Below, one piece after another: positions 45,567-53,520 of a stretch of 64,000 nucleotides of DNA (positions are counted from its first letter, which is position 1; each line of letters begins with the position of its first letter). The position numbers were made by a program, and so were the translations under genes. The notes beneath the pieces are model-generated. The model had not been told where the DNA came from. It saw only the letters and a list, made by a program, of their open reading frames with translations, and made no database searches. This DNA is from Runella sp. SP2 (GTDB taxonomy: Bacteria > Bacteroidota > Bacteroidia > Cytophagales > Spirosomataceae), in NCBI RefSeq assembly GCF_003711225.1, contig NZ_CP031030.1, positions 2,666,001-2,730,000 of the forward strand, written 5' to 3'.

Positions 45567-46922
45567 GAAAGGCAGTGTCATTATAAAAGTTGTCCCCGCT
45601 TCAAGGGTCGAATATACCTGCAAATGACCGTGGTGAAGCAAAACAATGCGCTCCGTCAGCGGCAAACCAATACCGTGTCCATTGATATTGCGCGAGTTAA
45701 TTCCTCGCCGAAAAGGCTTAAAAATAGTAGGCAATTCGGTTTGGGTAATGGGCGGGCCAATGTTATGAAAATGCAACTCAATGGTATTTCTTAGCACCTG
45801 AAAGCGAACGGTAACGCTATGATTTGGGGAAAATTTACACCCATTCTCTACCAAATTGACCAACGCAATTTTGAGCAGTGCTTCGTTTCCTTCGACCACA
45901 AAATGAGAGTTTGTTTCTGAAAACTCACTCAAGTCCACTTTCACCGTATAATGCGGATAAACCTTCAACAACTCACTACGAACCTGCCAAAATATTTCAT
46001 CAATAGGTACTTTTTCAAATTTCACTACTGATTCATCCATGCTCACTTTGGCCAAAGCCAACAACCCATTGGAAAGTTGGTTGAGCTGGCGCACATCTTC
46101 CAGTACCGACATCAACGTTTCTTGCCATTCTTTGGGGTCTTCGTCCATCAATGCCACTTCTATCTGTCCCGTAATTGCCGTCAGGGGCGTTCTCAACTCG
46201 TGCGAGGCATTCGACACAAAAGCACGTTGCAGTTTAAAACCCTCCTCCAACCGATCCAACATACGATTAAAACGCACAGCCAATTGTCCAATCTCATCTT
46301 GTTTATTAGCTACATCTACCCGTAAATCAAGCCGATTGGTTGAAATTTGATCTACCCTTCCGATGAGTTTTTTAAGCGGTAACAAGGCGCGATAGGCATA
46401 TACCCAACCCACAAAAAACACCACAAAACTTGCCAACAGCCAGCCAACTGCAAGCACCAAGAGCAAATTACGGTTTTTGCGAAACCCATAAATATCAACG
46501 CCCGAAGCAAGCACGACAAGGTGGTTATGTTCATCTACAAACAAAACCCCAACCACTTCACGCCCCTTTTGCACCCAACGAACCTCCTTTTCTTCCCGAA
46601 CTTGTTGTAAAAGCGCTTTTGTCACCTGCAAATAATCGGTACCACTTTCGTAAACCAATGAATCTTGGTCGTTATAAATGATAATTTCCTCCTCCGTCAA
46701 AACGGTTAAATGATTTTTATCCAATAGCTTAAAAAGCTCTAAACTAACCGTTTCTGTCCCGAAGAGCAACTGAGCCGACGTGGTAGCTTCGGCCTTGAGT
46801 CGTTCGTAAAACTCATTGCTACGGTGCCGCTCCGATAACAAATAAATAACTACACAAAACACCAACAACAGCGCGGAAACTACCGCAGTAAAAAGAAGCG
46901 TGAGTCGCCCACGAATGGTCAT
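45564..46922 (-). CDS. Sensor histidine kinase of a two-component system
   Basis: A 452-aa inner membrane protein. Membrane helix 1 at about residues 7-29 and helix 2 at about 152-178 enclose a periplasmic sensor region. A HAMP domain (IGRVDQISTNRLDLRVDV) is followed by the HisKA box NASHELRTPLTAI with the phosphorylated His near 240, N box NLVENGCKFSPNHS, and G box GHGIGLPLTERI. It phosphorylates the response regulator encoded just upstream, with which it overlaps by four bases (ATGA type). The sensor ligand is unknown. The stop codon is contributed by the hairpin repeat. Confidence 0.95.
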   Translation of the reverse strand: MTIRGRLTLLFTAVVSALLLVFCVVIYLLSERHRSNEFYERLKAEATTSAQLLFGTETVSLELFKLLDKNHLTVLTEEEIIIYNDQDSLVYESGTDYLQVTKALLQQVREEKEVRWVQKGREVVGVLFVDEHNHLVVLASGVDIYGFRKNRNLLLVLAVGWLLASFVVFFVGWVYAYRALLPLKKLIGRVDQISTNRLDLRVDVANKQDEIGQLAVRFNRMLDRLEEGFKLQRAFVSNASHELRTPLTAITGQIEVALMDEDPKEWQETLMSVLEDVRQLNQLSNGLLALAKVSMDESVVKFEKVPIDEIFWQVRSELLKVYPHYTVKVDLSEFSETNSHFVVEGNEALLKIALVNLVENGCKFSPNHSVTVRFQVLRNTIELHFHNIGPPITQTELPTIFKPFRRGINSRNINGHGIGLPLTERIVLLHHGHLQVYSTLEAGTTFIMTLPF

Positions 46923-47611
46923 TTTTCTTTCAAAGTATAACCCATCCCTACGACGGTATGAATGAGTTTAGTGGGAGATTCTTTGTCAATTTTTTTACGT
47001 AAATAATTGATATACACTTCGATAAAGTTTGTTCCTGTATCAAAATCTATGTCCCAAACCTGCTCGGCGATGTCCATTTTTGAAACAACCCGACCACGGT
47101 TTCGCATCAAATACTCCAGCAGAGCAAATTCTTTGGCAGTAAGTTCTATCGTGTTTCCGCCACGAAGTGCCAGTTTTTGATCTAAATCCAACTCTAAATC
47201 AGCAACCTTTAATCGATTGGTAGGTTGCTCATTTGATTTTTGAGAACGTTTGAGCAAAGCCCGCAACCGCGCGACGAGTTCCATAAAATCGAAAGGTTTT
47301 ACGAGATAATCGTCAACCCCCGCGTCAAACCCTGCCAGTTTATCGGCAGTGGTATCAAGCGCCGTCAGCATGAGAATAGGCACATCTGGATTCTTAGTGC
47401 GTACGTAAGTCGCCAATTCAACCCCATCCATGTGGGGTAAATTTACGTCCAGAATGAGCAAATCATAGCTACTTTGATCAAAAAAATGCTGCCCCTCACG
47501 ACCGTCTTCTGCTATTTCGACGGCAAAACTGTGTTTTTCTAGTCCTTTCTTAATAAAAGCAGCAACTTTTGCTTCGTCTTCTACCAAGAGAAGGTGTGGT
47601 GTATTCTCCAT
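46919..47611 (-). CDS. OmpR/PhoB-type response regulator
   Basis: A 230-aa protein. The receiver domain (residues about 5-120) has LLVEDEAKVAAF, the phosphoacceptor Asp in LLILDVNLPHMDG and the conserved Lys in VDDYLVKPFDF. A winged-helix DNA-binding domain (about 130-228) has LTAKEFALLEYLMRNRGRVV and NFIEVYINYLRKKID. It is the first gene of a two-gene operon with the histidine kinase. The general arrangement resembles metal- or envelope-stress systems, but the signal is unknown. Confidence 0.95.
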   Translation of the reverse strand: MENTPHLLLVEDEAKVAAFIKKGLEKHSFAVEIAEDGREGQHFFDQSSYDLLILDVNLPHMDGVELATYVRTKNPDVPILMLTALDTTADKLAGFDAGVDDYLVKPFDFMELVARLRALLKRSQKSNEQPTNRLKVADLELDLDQKLALRGGNTIELTAKEFALLEYLMRNRGRVVSKMDIAEQVWDIDFDTGTNFIEVYINYLRKKIDKESPTKLIHTVVGMGYTLKEK

Positions 47612-47640
47612 ATTTATAACAACCTACTTTAAGCGATAAA

Positions 47641-47648
47641 CAAATGTA
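47641..47648 (-). promoter_or_regulatory. -7 promoter element for the two-component operon
   Basis: On the minus strand TACATTTG matches TAnnTTTG, 30 bases upstream of the response regulator ATG. Confidence 0.5.
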
Positions 47649-47709
47649 TGTGCAAGATGTTAAATTTTCACTACCAGGCAATTAGAAGTATATTAGAAAT
47701 GGTTTTTTA

Positions 47710-48141
47710 TCAAAATTTCTCCAAATCATCCTTAAACTTTTCCATAAAATTGATTTCTCTTGGTGATATTCTATTATCGGCTTCCATAATTTGTTCCATC
47801 ACAGTAAGCAGTTTAGATTTCACTTCGGGAGTCAGTTTTCCTCGATGTTTTCGGAAACAATCCATTGCAAAATGATACGCTTCTTCTGTCGTAGAATTAT
47901 GATGTTCTCGCAATAAAAAAGTATTTATTGCTTGAATCCCGTGAGGCTTTTGTTCTAGTAAAATATAACGAGCACTCAACGAGTCCAACGAGCGTTCTTG
48001 GCCATCAGCCTTAATAAGCGCATAAGCTGCGCTACCGAGTCCAGAAAATATGTAAGGTGACATACGCATATTAGTTTTGTTGTAAAAAGAGAGGGCAAGT
48101 AAAGACTCGCCCCATCTAACCTCAATACAGCCATTAAACAT
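47710..48141 (-). CDS. TerB-like domain protein
   Basis: A 143-aa all-helical protein. The segments AAYALIKADGQ and TVMEQIMEADNRISPREINFMEKF carry the acidic, metal-binding-like pattern of TerB/DjlA N-terminal domains. TerB-type proteins are linked to envelope stress and tellurite response; the role here is unknown. The ATG at 48141 overlaps the stop of the SPFH lipoprotein gene (TAATG), so the two are probably made together. Another in-frame methionine 24 residues in is a less likely start. Confidence 0.7.
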   Translation of the reverse strand: MFNGCIEVRWGESLLALSFYNKTNMRMSPYIFSGLGSAAYALIKADGQERSLDSLSARYILLEQKPHGIQAINTFLLREHHNSTTEEAYHFAMDCFRKHRGKLTPEVKSKLLTVMEQIMEADNRISPREINFMEKFKDDLEKF

Positions 48142-48929
48142 TATTGAATTTTATCGGGTCCAATCAGCATTGGGGTTGTACCGTTGGTAATTATTACCTT
48201 TGAATTTGGCGAAGTTGACAGTTTATTAAATGCTTCAATGGATTTAAACTGAATCAGCATAGGCGTCAACCCTTCATTAATTATTTTTTGCGCATCTCGT
48301 ATTCCTTCGGCCTCAATAATTCTACGCTGGGCTTCTTGTCGTTCTTTGTCGAGGACAAATTGCATTCGCTGCGCGTCTTGTTCTGCTTCTAGCTTATCTT
48401 CAATTGCTTTGGCAAGTCCTGTAGGCAATACGATACTTTTTAAGAGGACTGCTTCAACGACAAAGCCACGATTTTGCAACTGCAACATCATTTGCTCTTT
48501 AATGGCACTTTCTATGGCCGCCCTCTGACCAGTGTGCATATCTTTGGCATAAAAACGAGACGATACATCGGCTACAGCCGACCTAAACACGGGAAGCATT
48601 ACTACTTGTTCGTAGTTTTGTCCAAGTTTTTCAATAATTTGAGGCGCATCTTTTCCTACTACTCGATATAGAATTGATACATCTGACTGAACAGTTAAAC
48701 CTTCTTTTGAAGGTAGTGGCGAACGCACTTCAATGTTCATTGTACGGGTAGGTACTTTTATAATACGGGTAACAAAAGGATTGAAGCCTTTGAGCCCTTC
48801 ATTCACTGGCGTAGGCTGAATTTTCCCGAGTTTTCGCTGAACGCCAACTTCTCCTTGTCGAATAACGACACAACTGCTTGTTAAACAAGCCAGTATAAAA
48901 AAAACGGCAGCATGATTTAATGTTTTCAT
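48141..48929 (-). CDS. SPFH/Band 7 (prohibitin-like) lipoprotein
   Basis: About 262 aa. A lipoprotein signal starts MKTLNHAAVFFILACLTSSC with the acylated Cys at residue 20. A Band 7 domain (about 22-190) contains IRQGEVGVQRKLGKI, VRSPLPSKEGLTVQSDVSILYRV and the prohibitin-type VVEAVLLKSIVLPTGLAKAIEDKL. A coiled coil follows (AEQDAQRMQFVLDKERQEAQRRII). SPFH proteins form large rings or scaffolds at membranes. A lipid anchor in place of a transmembrane helix is notable. The start at 48929 is chosen from the signal; the extension MKTNFRSLDSLAT is not signal-like. Confidence 0.88.
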   Translation of the reverse strand: MKTLNHAAVFFILACLTSSCVVIRQGEVGVQRKLGKIQPTPVNEGLKGFNPFVTRIIKVPTRTMNIEVRSPLPSKEGLTVQSDVSILYRVVGKDAPQIIEKLGQNYEQVVMLPVFRSAVADVSSRFYAKDMHTGQRAAIESAIKEQMMLQLQNRGFVVEAVLLKSIVLPTGLAKAIEDKLEAEQDAQRMQFVLDKERQEAQRRIIEAEGIRDAQKIINEGLTPMLIQFKSIEAFNKLSTSPNSKVIITNGTTPMLIGPDKIQ

Positions 48930-48981
48930 AGTTGCTAATGAATCAAGTGAACGAAAATTTGTTTTCATGTTTAGAATGTAA

Positions 48982-48989
48982 CAAAAGTA
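48982..48989 (-). promoter_or_regulatory. -7 promoter element for the SPFH-TerB operon
   Basis: On the minus strand TACTTTTG matches TAnnTTTG, 53 bases upstream of the SPFH start at 48929. Confidence 0.45.
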
Positions 48990-49089
48990 TTAACCGTAAC
49001 TTAAAACCAGCTTATAACTACATTAGAGGACTATTAGAAAACAATGCCAATCACGCTTTGGAGGCGTATCATATTTTCATCAGATTTTG

Positions 49090-49097
49090 TAGTTTTG
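49090..49097 (+). promoter_or_regulatory. -7 promoter element for the PIG-L deacetylase
   Basis: TAGTTTTG matches TAnnTTTG, 27 bases upstream of the ATG at 49125. Confidence 0.5.
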
Positions 49098-49124
49098 TCA
49101 AAATACTCGCAAACCGTCTAAACC

Positions 49125-51620
49125 ATGAGAAAACCCCTATTTCTTTTTCATTGCTTGTTGCTTACCACAATTTGTCACTTCATCCACGCCCAAGTAAAAC
49201 CCCTCACCTCGAGTGAAATTTTACTGAACCTAAAAAAATTGAATGTAGTGGGTAGTGCCATGCACATTGCCGCTCACCCCGACGACGAAAATACCCTCCT
49301 ACTCACCTATTTATCCAAAGAAAGGCTCGTAAAGACGCAGTACCTCGCCCTTACCCGTGGCGATGGTGGCCAAAACCTCATCGGCCCCGAACAAGGCGAA
49401 TACATTGGGATTATTCGTACGCAAGAATTATTGGCCGCTCGTCGGATTGACGGCGCAGAGCAGCTTTTCTCGCGGGCATACGATTTTGGATTCTCAAAAA
49501 CCCGCGAAGAAACCTTGAAGTTTTGGGGGGAAAATAACGTGCTGTCGGATGTCGTATATCACATTCGTAAAAACCAGCCCGATGTTCTTATTACACGTTT
49601 TCCGCCAGATGCCCGCGCAGGGCACGGTCACCACAACTCTTCGGCCTTTTTGGCTGAAATTGCCTTTAAAATGGCAGGTGACCCAACAAAATTTCCTGAA
49701 CAACTCAAAGAAGTACAAACTTGGCAGCCCAAGCGCATCGTCTGGAACTCGTTTTCGCCAGGTTTTAATAACCAAAAGCCTACTGACAAAGGCACATTCA
49801 TAACGGTGGACATTGGCGGCTATAACCCACTTATCGGAAAATCGCACGCCGAAATCGCCGCCGAAAGCCGAAGTTCGCACAAAAGTCAAGGGTTTGGCTC
49901 GGGAGCCAACCGCAATGCCCGCGTCGATTTTATGCTTCACAAAGACGGGGTTCCTGCCGAAAAAGATTTGTTTGACGGTGTCGATCTTACTTGGAGCCGC
50001 GTCAAAGGCAGCGAGCAAGTAGCCCAGCTCATCGACCAAGCCATCCGCAATTACAACGTGAGTTACCCAGCTTCGTCAGTACCTGTTTTGGTGAAAATTT
50101 ATGAAGAATTGGGCAAACTCGACGCAAAAAACTTGTATGTACAACAAAAAAAGGCCGAAGTGGAAGTTTTGCTTCAAAATTGCCTTGGCCTTTGGTTTGA
50201 AACAAATCCGACGGATTATGCTGTGGCCGTGGGCGACCGCGCACCGCTGAAAGTTAGCGTTGTTAAGCGCAGCGATTTCCCCATCAAACTCACTCGTTTA
50301 CAGTTTATTGGGGCATCAAAAGACACTACTCTGACGTTGGAAATGAAAAACAACGAGCTTTCAGTGTTTTCGTTTGCGCCTACCGTTCCTGCCAACACGC
50401 CCATCAGCCAGCCTTATTGGTTGGTCAAACCTATCAAAGACGGGGCATTTCAGATTGATGACCAATCAAAACTTTCAACACCTGAAAATATCCCAACCCT
50501 CCAAACGGCGTTTACGTTTGAAATTAGTGGACAAAAATTCACCTTCACGAAACCGTGGGTTTTTAAATCAACCGACCCCGTGGACGGCGAAGTTTATCGT
50601 CCGTTTGAAATTCGGCCAGAGGCTACCGCAAACGTTTCGGAAAAAGTATATGTTTTTGCTGACAATCAACCCAAAACGGTGGATATCGTAGTGAAAGCCC
50701 ACCGCGCCAATGTAAAAGGTACGTTGACGTTTGACGTACCTGCGGGCTGGCGCGTAGAACCTATGCAATTGCCGTTTGAAATGCGAGAAAAATACCAAGA
50801 GCAAACGGTTTCGGTCAAAGTATTCCCATCGGCCCAGCAAAGTGACGTCAAGCTCAAAGTGATTACCAAGACTGACAACGGCGAAAATTCGTACAGCCTT
50901 CGTTCGGTAGAATACAAGCACATTCCTACCCAAACCATTTATCCAAGTGCAACCACCGCTTTGGTAAAATTGGACATCAAAAACAAGGCAAAAAACATTG
51001 GATACATTGCGGGTGCGGGCGACGAAGTTCCAGCAGCACTTCGCCAAATGGGCTGCCAAGTGACGTTGCTCGATGAAGGGGCACTCAACAAAAACTTGTC
51101 AGTTTATGATGCCATCGTGGTAGGTGTGCGCGCTTACAACACCGAAGAACGCATCAAATATTTTCAACCAAAACTGATGGAATACGTCAAAAATGGCGGT
51201 ACAATGGTGGTTCAATACGTGACAGCGGGTGGTTTTGGAAATACACTCAAGGTACAAGAAATGGGGCCGTATCCGTTCAAAGTTGGCCGCGACCGCGTGA
51301 CCGAAGAAGATGCCGAAATGCGGATTTTACAACCTGCTCACCCGATTTTGAATACGCCTAATAAAATAACAACCAAAGATTTTGAAGGTTGGATACAAGA
51401 ACGGGGAATCTATTTTGCCGTAGAGTGGGACAAAAATTACGTGCCCCTTTTCTCGGCCAACGACACAGGCGATGCAGCCAAAGAAGGAAGTTTGATTTAT
51501 ACCCAATACGGAAAAGGCCACTTCATTTACACAGGCATCGTATTTTTCCGCGAATTACCTGCTGGCGTGCCTGGGGCTTATCGTTTGTTTGCCAATATGA
51601 TTTCGTTGGGAAAGAAATAA
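49125..51620 (+). CDS. PIG-L family deacetylase with large C-terminal region
   Basis: An 831-aa secreted protein with a signal peptide (residues 1 to about 22, ending FIHAQ). The PIG-L/LmbE zinc-deacetylase domain (about 40-300) has H51, D53 and D54 in AAHPDDENTL and H167/H169/H170 in RAGHGHHNS. Several beta-sandwich segments follow (about 330-620). The C-terminal region (about 640-831, near YDAIVVGVRAYNT and YVKNGGTMVVQYV) resembles ThuA/glutamine-amidotransferase-like folds. PIG-L enzymes remove N-acetyl groups from GlcNAc-containing molecules; the natural substrate here is unknown. It precedes TonB cluster C and may process material taken up by it. Confidence 0.88.
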   Translation: MRKPLFLFHCLLLTTICHFIHAQVKPLTSSEILLNLKKLNVVGSAMHIAAHPDDENTLLLTYLSKERLVKTQYLALTRGDGGQNLIGPEQGEYIGIIRTQELLAARRIDGAEQLFSRAYDFGFSKTREETLKFWGENNVLSDVVYHIRKNQPDVLITRFPPDARAGHGHHNSSAFLAEIAFKMAGDPTKFPEQLKEVQTWQPKRIVWNSFSPGFNNQKPTDKGTFITVDIGGYNPLIGKSHAEIAAESRSSHKSQGFGSGANRNARVDFMLHKDGVPAEKDLFDGVDLTWSRVKGSEQVAQLIDQAIRNYNVSYPASSVPVLVKIYEELGKLDAKNLYVQQKKAEVEVLLQNCLGLWFETNPTDYAVAVGDRAPLKVSVVKRSDFPIKLTRLQFIGASKDTTLTLEMKNNELSVFSFAPTVPANTPISQPYWLVKPIKDGAFQIDDQSKLSTPENIPTLQTAFTFEISGQKFTFTKPWVFKSTDPVDGEVYRPFEIRPEATANVSEKVYVFADNQPKTVDIVVKAHRANVKGTLTFDVPAGWRVEPMQLPFEMREKYQEQTVSVKVFPSAQQSDVKLKVITKTDNGENSYSLRSVEYKHIPTQTIYPSATTALVKLDIKNKAKNIGYIAGAGDEVPAALRQMGCQVTLLDEGALNKNLSVYDAIVVGVRAYNTEERIKYFQPKLMEYVKNGGTMVVQYVTAGGFGNTLKVQEMGPYPFKVGRDRVTEEDAEMRILQPAHPILNTPNKITTKDFEGWIQERGIYFAVEWDKNYVPLFSANDTGDAAKEGSLIYTQYGKGHFIYTGIVFFRELPAGVPGAYRLFANMISLGKK

Positions 51621-51635
51621 CCCAATGACAAGATT

Positions 51636-51683
51636 GACTAGCCTCTGAGACTACGATTAAAACCCGTACTTCGGAGGCTAGTC
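51636..51683 (+). terminator. Hairpin between PIG-L gene and cluster C
   Basis: GACTAGCCTC (51636-51645) pairs with GAGGCTAGTC (51674-51683), and an inner TACG/CGTA also pairs. The following CGTTTAT has only a short T run, so terminator strength is uncertain. Confidence 0.45.
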
Positions 51684-51707
51684 CGTTTATATACCCAAAG
51701 AATTAAC

Positions 51708-52304
51708 ATGGACACCCCCATCGACGAGCAACAACTTTGGCAGGATTTTCAGCAGGGTGACGACGACGCATATACCCAGCTCTATCGCCTCCACGTCAGG
51801 GCCATGTACCGTTACGGGCTTAGTTTAGTACCTGTTTCTGAAGCATTTGTCTTAGATTGTATTCACGATGTATTTGCCGAAATTTGGGCAAAAAAAACAC
51901 GCCTTACGGTTCCAGAAAACGTTCGGTATTACTTGCTCAAATCCCTCAAAACCCGCATTTTACACCTTCTCAAACGCCATGAGCGTCCGCATCTATTTGT
52001 TTCTCAACCCGATTTTGATGACCTCTGGGCCGAGCCTTCGAGCGATGAACTCCTGATGCAAGAAGAGGAGTCTTTTGATCGAGAACAGTTAATCAAACGC
52101 CTTGTTAGCCAACTCCCCCCGCGTCAGCAGGAAGCCATACGACTACGTTTTGTGGAAAATATGGAATACACCCAAATCGCCGAGCTCCTCTCCATGAATC
52201 GGCAATCTGCTCAAAATCTGGTCTTTAGGGCAGTCGAAAAATTAAGAAGCTGGCTGCTGCCTTCTCTTTTTTACATTTTTCAAGTTTTTTTTAACAGTAA
52301 GTGA
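51708..52304 (+). CDS. ECF RNA polymerase sigma factor (cluster C)
   Basis: A 198-aa protein with region 2 (CIHDVFAEIWAKKTRLTV) and region 4 (LPPRQQEAIRLRFVENMEYTQIAELLSMNRQSAQNLVFRAVEKL). Like the cluster A sigma factor it starts with an acidic QQLWQDFQQGDDDAY segment, and the two are closer to each other than to the cluster B sigma factor. It should drive transcription of its own cluster when released by FecR, whose gene begins 48 bases later. Confidence 0.93.
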   Translation: MDTPIDEQQLWQDFQQGDDDAYTQLYRLHVRAMYRYGLSLVPVSEAFVLDCIHDVFAEIWAKKTRLTVPENVRYYLLKSLKTRILHLLKRHERPHLFVSQPDFDDLWAEPSSDELLMQEEESFDREQLIKRLVSQLPPRQQEAIRLRFVENMEYTQIAELLSMNRQSAQNLVFRAVEKLRSWLLPSLFYIFQVFFNSK

Positions 52305-52352
52305 GTATAGAAGCGAGGGATTGGTCATCTACGGACAAAAATCCTAAACACT

Positions 52353-53474
52353 GTGCCAAACCAATACGCTTTTTACTCGGCAGCAGATTTTGTCATCGAC
52401 GATGCTTTTTTAAAGCACCAACTTACGCCCACCCCTGCTTCAACCGACTGGTGGAATAGCTGGCTTGCTGAAAACCCGTCCCAACAAGAAGAATGGAACA
52501 AAGCAGTGCAGTTGCTCGAAGCCGTGCGTTTGGGATTGAACGATTATACCCGTACCTACCTCACCCCCGAAACCGAAGCGATGTTATTGTCGCGCATTCA
52601 GGCCACCAACCGCCTGCATGACGAAGAGGAAGCGCCCACTCGCTCGCTGTGGAGTCAGCCGTGGATTCGGTACGTGGCAGCGGCCAGTGTGGTAGGTTTG
52701 ATAGGTATCGGCTGGTGGGGGCAGCAGTCATTTCAGCGCCGTACCCAACCCTACCAAGCATACGTAGCAACCCTCGATGAGTCAAAAATTGAGAAGGTAA
52801 ACCAAGGCGATAAGCCTCTTTATTTTCAGCTCCCTGACGGCTCGAAAGTCACCCTTTTTGCCAAAAGTCGTTTGAGTTTTGACCATTTTTTTGGAAAAAA
52901 AAATCGCAGTGTTTATTTGTCGGGAAAAGCCTTTTTTGAGGTCAAAAAACAGCCAAATTCGCCATTTTTCGTGTATGCCAACGAACTTGTTACCAAGGTA
53001 TTAGGCACCAGTTTTGTGGTACAAGCATACCCCAACGACAAACAAGTGGAAGTCCAAGTAAAGACGGGCAAAGTATCGGTATTTACCCAAAACGACCCCT
53101 CAAAAGCCCAAAAGTTGAGCAACCGCGAATTGGAAGGAATTGTGTTGACTCCTAACCAACAAATTACGCTCAACCGGCAAGAACTCCGACTGGCGAGGGC
53201 TTTGGTACCCGAGCCCCAGCTTTTGGCTCAGCCTATTCCCCTGCCCGCATTTGAGTTTGAAGAAGCACCCGTTCCGCAGGTGTTAGACCTCATTGAAAAA
53301 GCTTATGGCATCCATATTGTCTATGATGCCGAGCTTCTCTCCTCTTGCACCCTCACGGCTTCACTTTCGGAGGAATCGCTCGCCCAAAAAATCAAACTGA
53401 TTTGCCAAGCAATAGACGCCACCTCCGAAACCATTGATGCTCAAATTATTATTTACTCCAAAGGTTGCCATTAG
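52353..53474 (+). CDS. FecR-family anti-sigma factor (cluster C)
   Basis: A 373-aa protein with a GTG start (MPNQYAFYSAADFVIDDAFL). The family-typical AFYSAADFVIDDAF opening supports this start; no in-frame ATG precedes the domain. A membrane helix at about residues 107-124 (YVAAASVVGLIGIGWWG) is followed by the FecR domain (LPDGSKVTLFAKSRLSFDHFF, SVYLSGKAFFEVKKQPNSPFFV, KVLGTSFVVQAY). The C-terminal end has PVPQVLDLIEKAYGIHIVYD. It restrains the cluster C sigma factor. Confidence 0.93.
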   Translation: MPNQYAFYSAADFVIDDAFLKHQLTPTPASTDWWNSWLAENPSQQEEWNKAVQLLEAVRLGLNDYTRTYLTPETEAMLLSRIQATNRLHDEEEAPTRSLWSQPWIRYVAAASVVGLIGIGWWGQQSFQRRTQPYQAYVATLDESKIEKVNQGDKPLYFQLPDGSKVTLFAKSRLSFDHFFGKKNRSVYLSGKAFFEVKKQPNSPFFVYANELVTKVLGTSFVVQAYPNDKQVEVQVKTGKVSVFTQNDPSKAQKLSNRELEGIVLTPNQQITLNRQELRLARALVPEPQLLAQPIPLPAFEFEEAPVPQVLDLIEKAYGIHIVYDAELLSSCTLTASLSEESLAQKIKLICQAIDATSETIDAQIIIYSKGCH

Positions 53475-53520
53475 TTCCACTCTTTATATCCATTTTTTAA
53501 TACCTAATCATCCCTCTTCT

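Noticed and set aside
49494-50039. 181-aa minus-strand ORF inside the PIG-L gene
   Set aside because: It is a shadow of the deacetylase coding frame.
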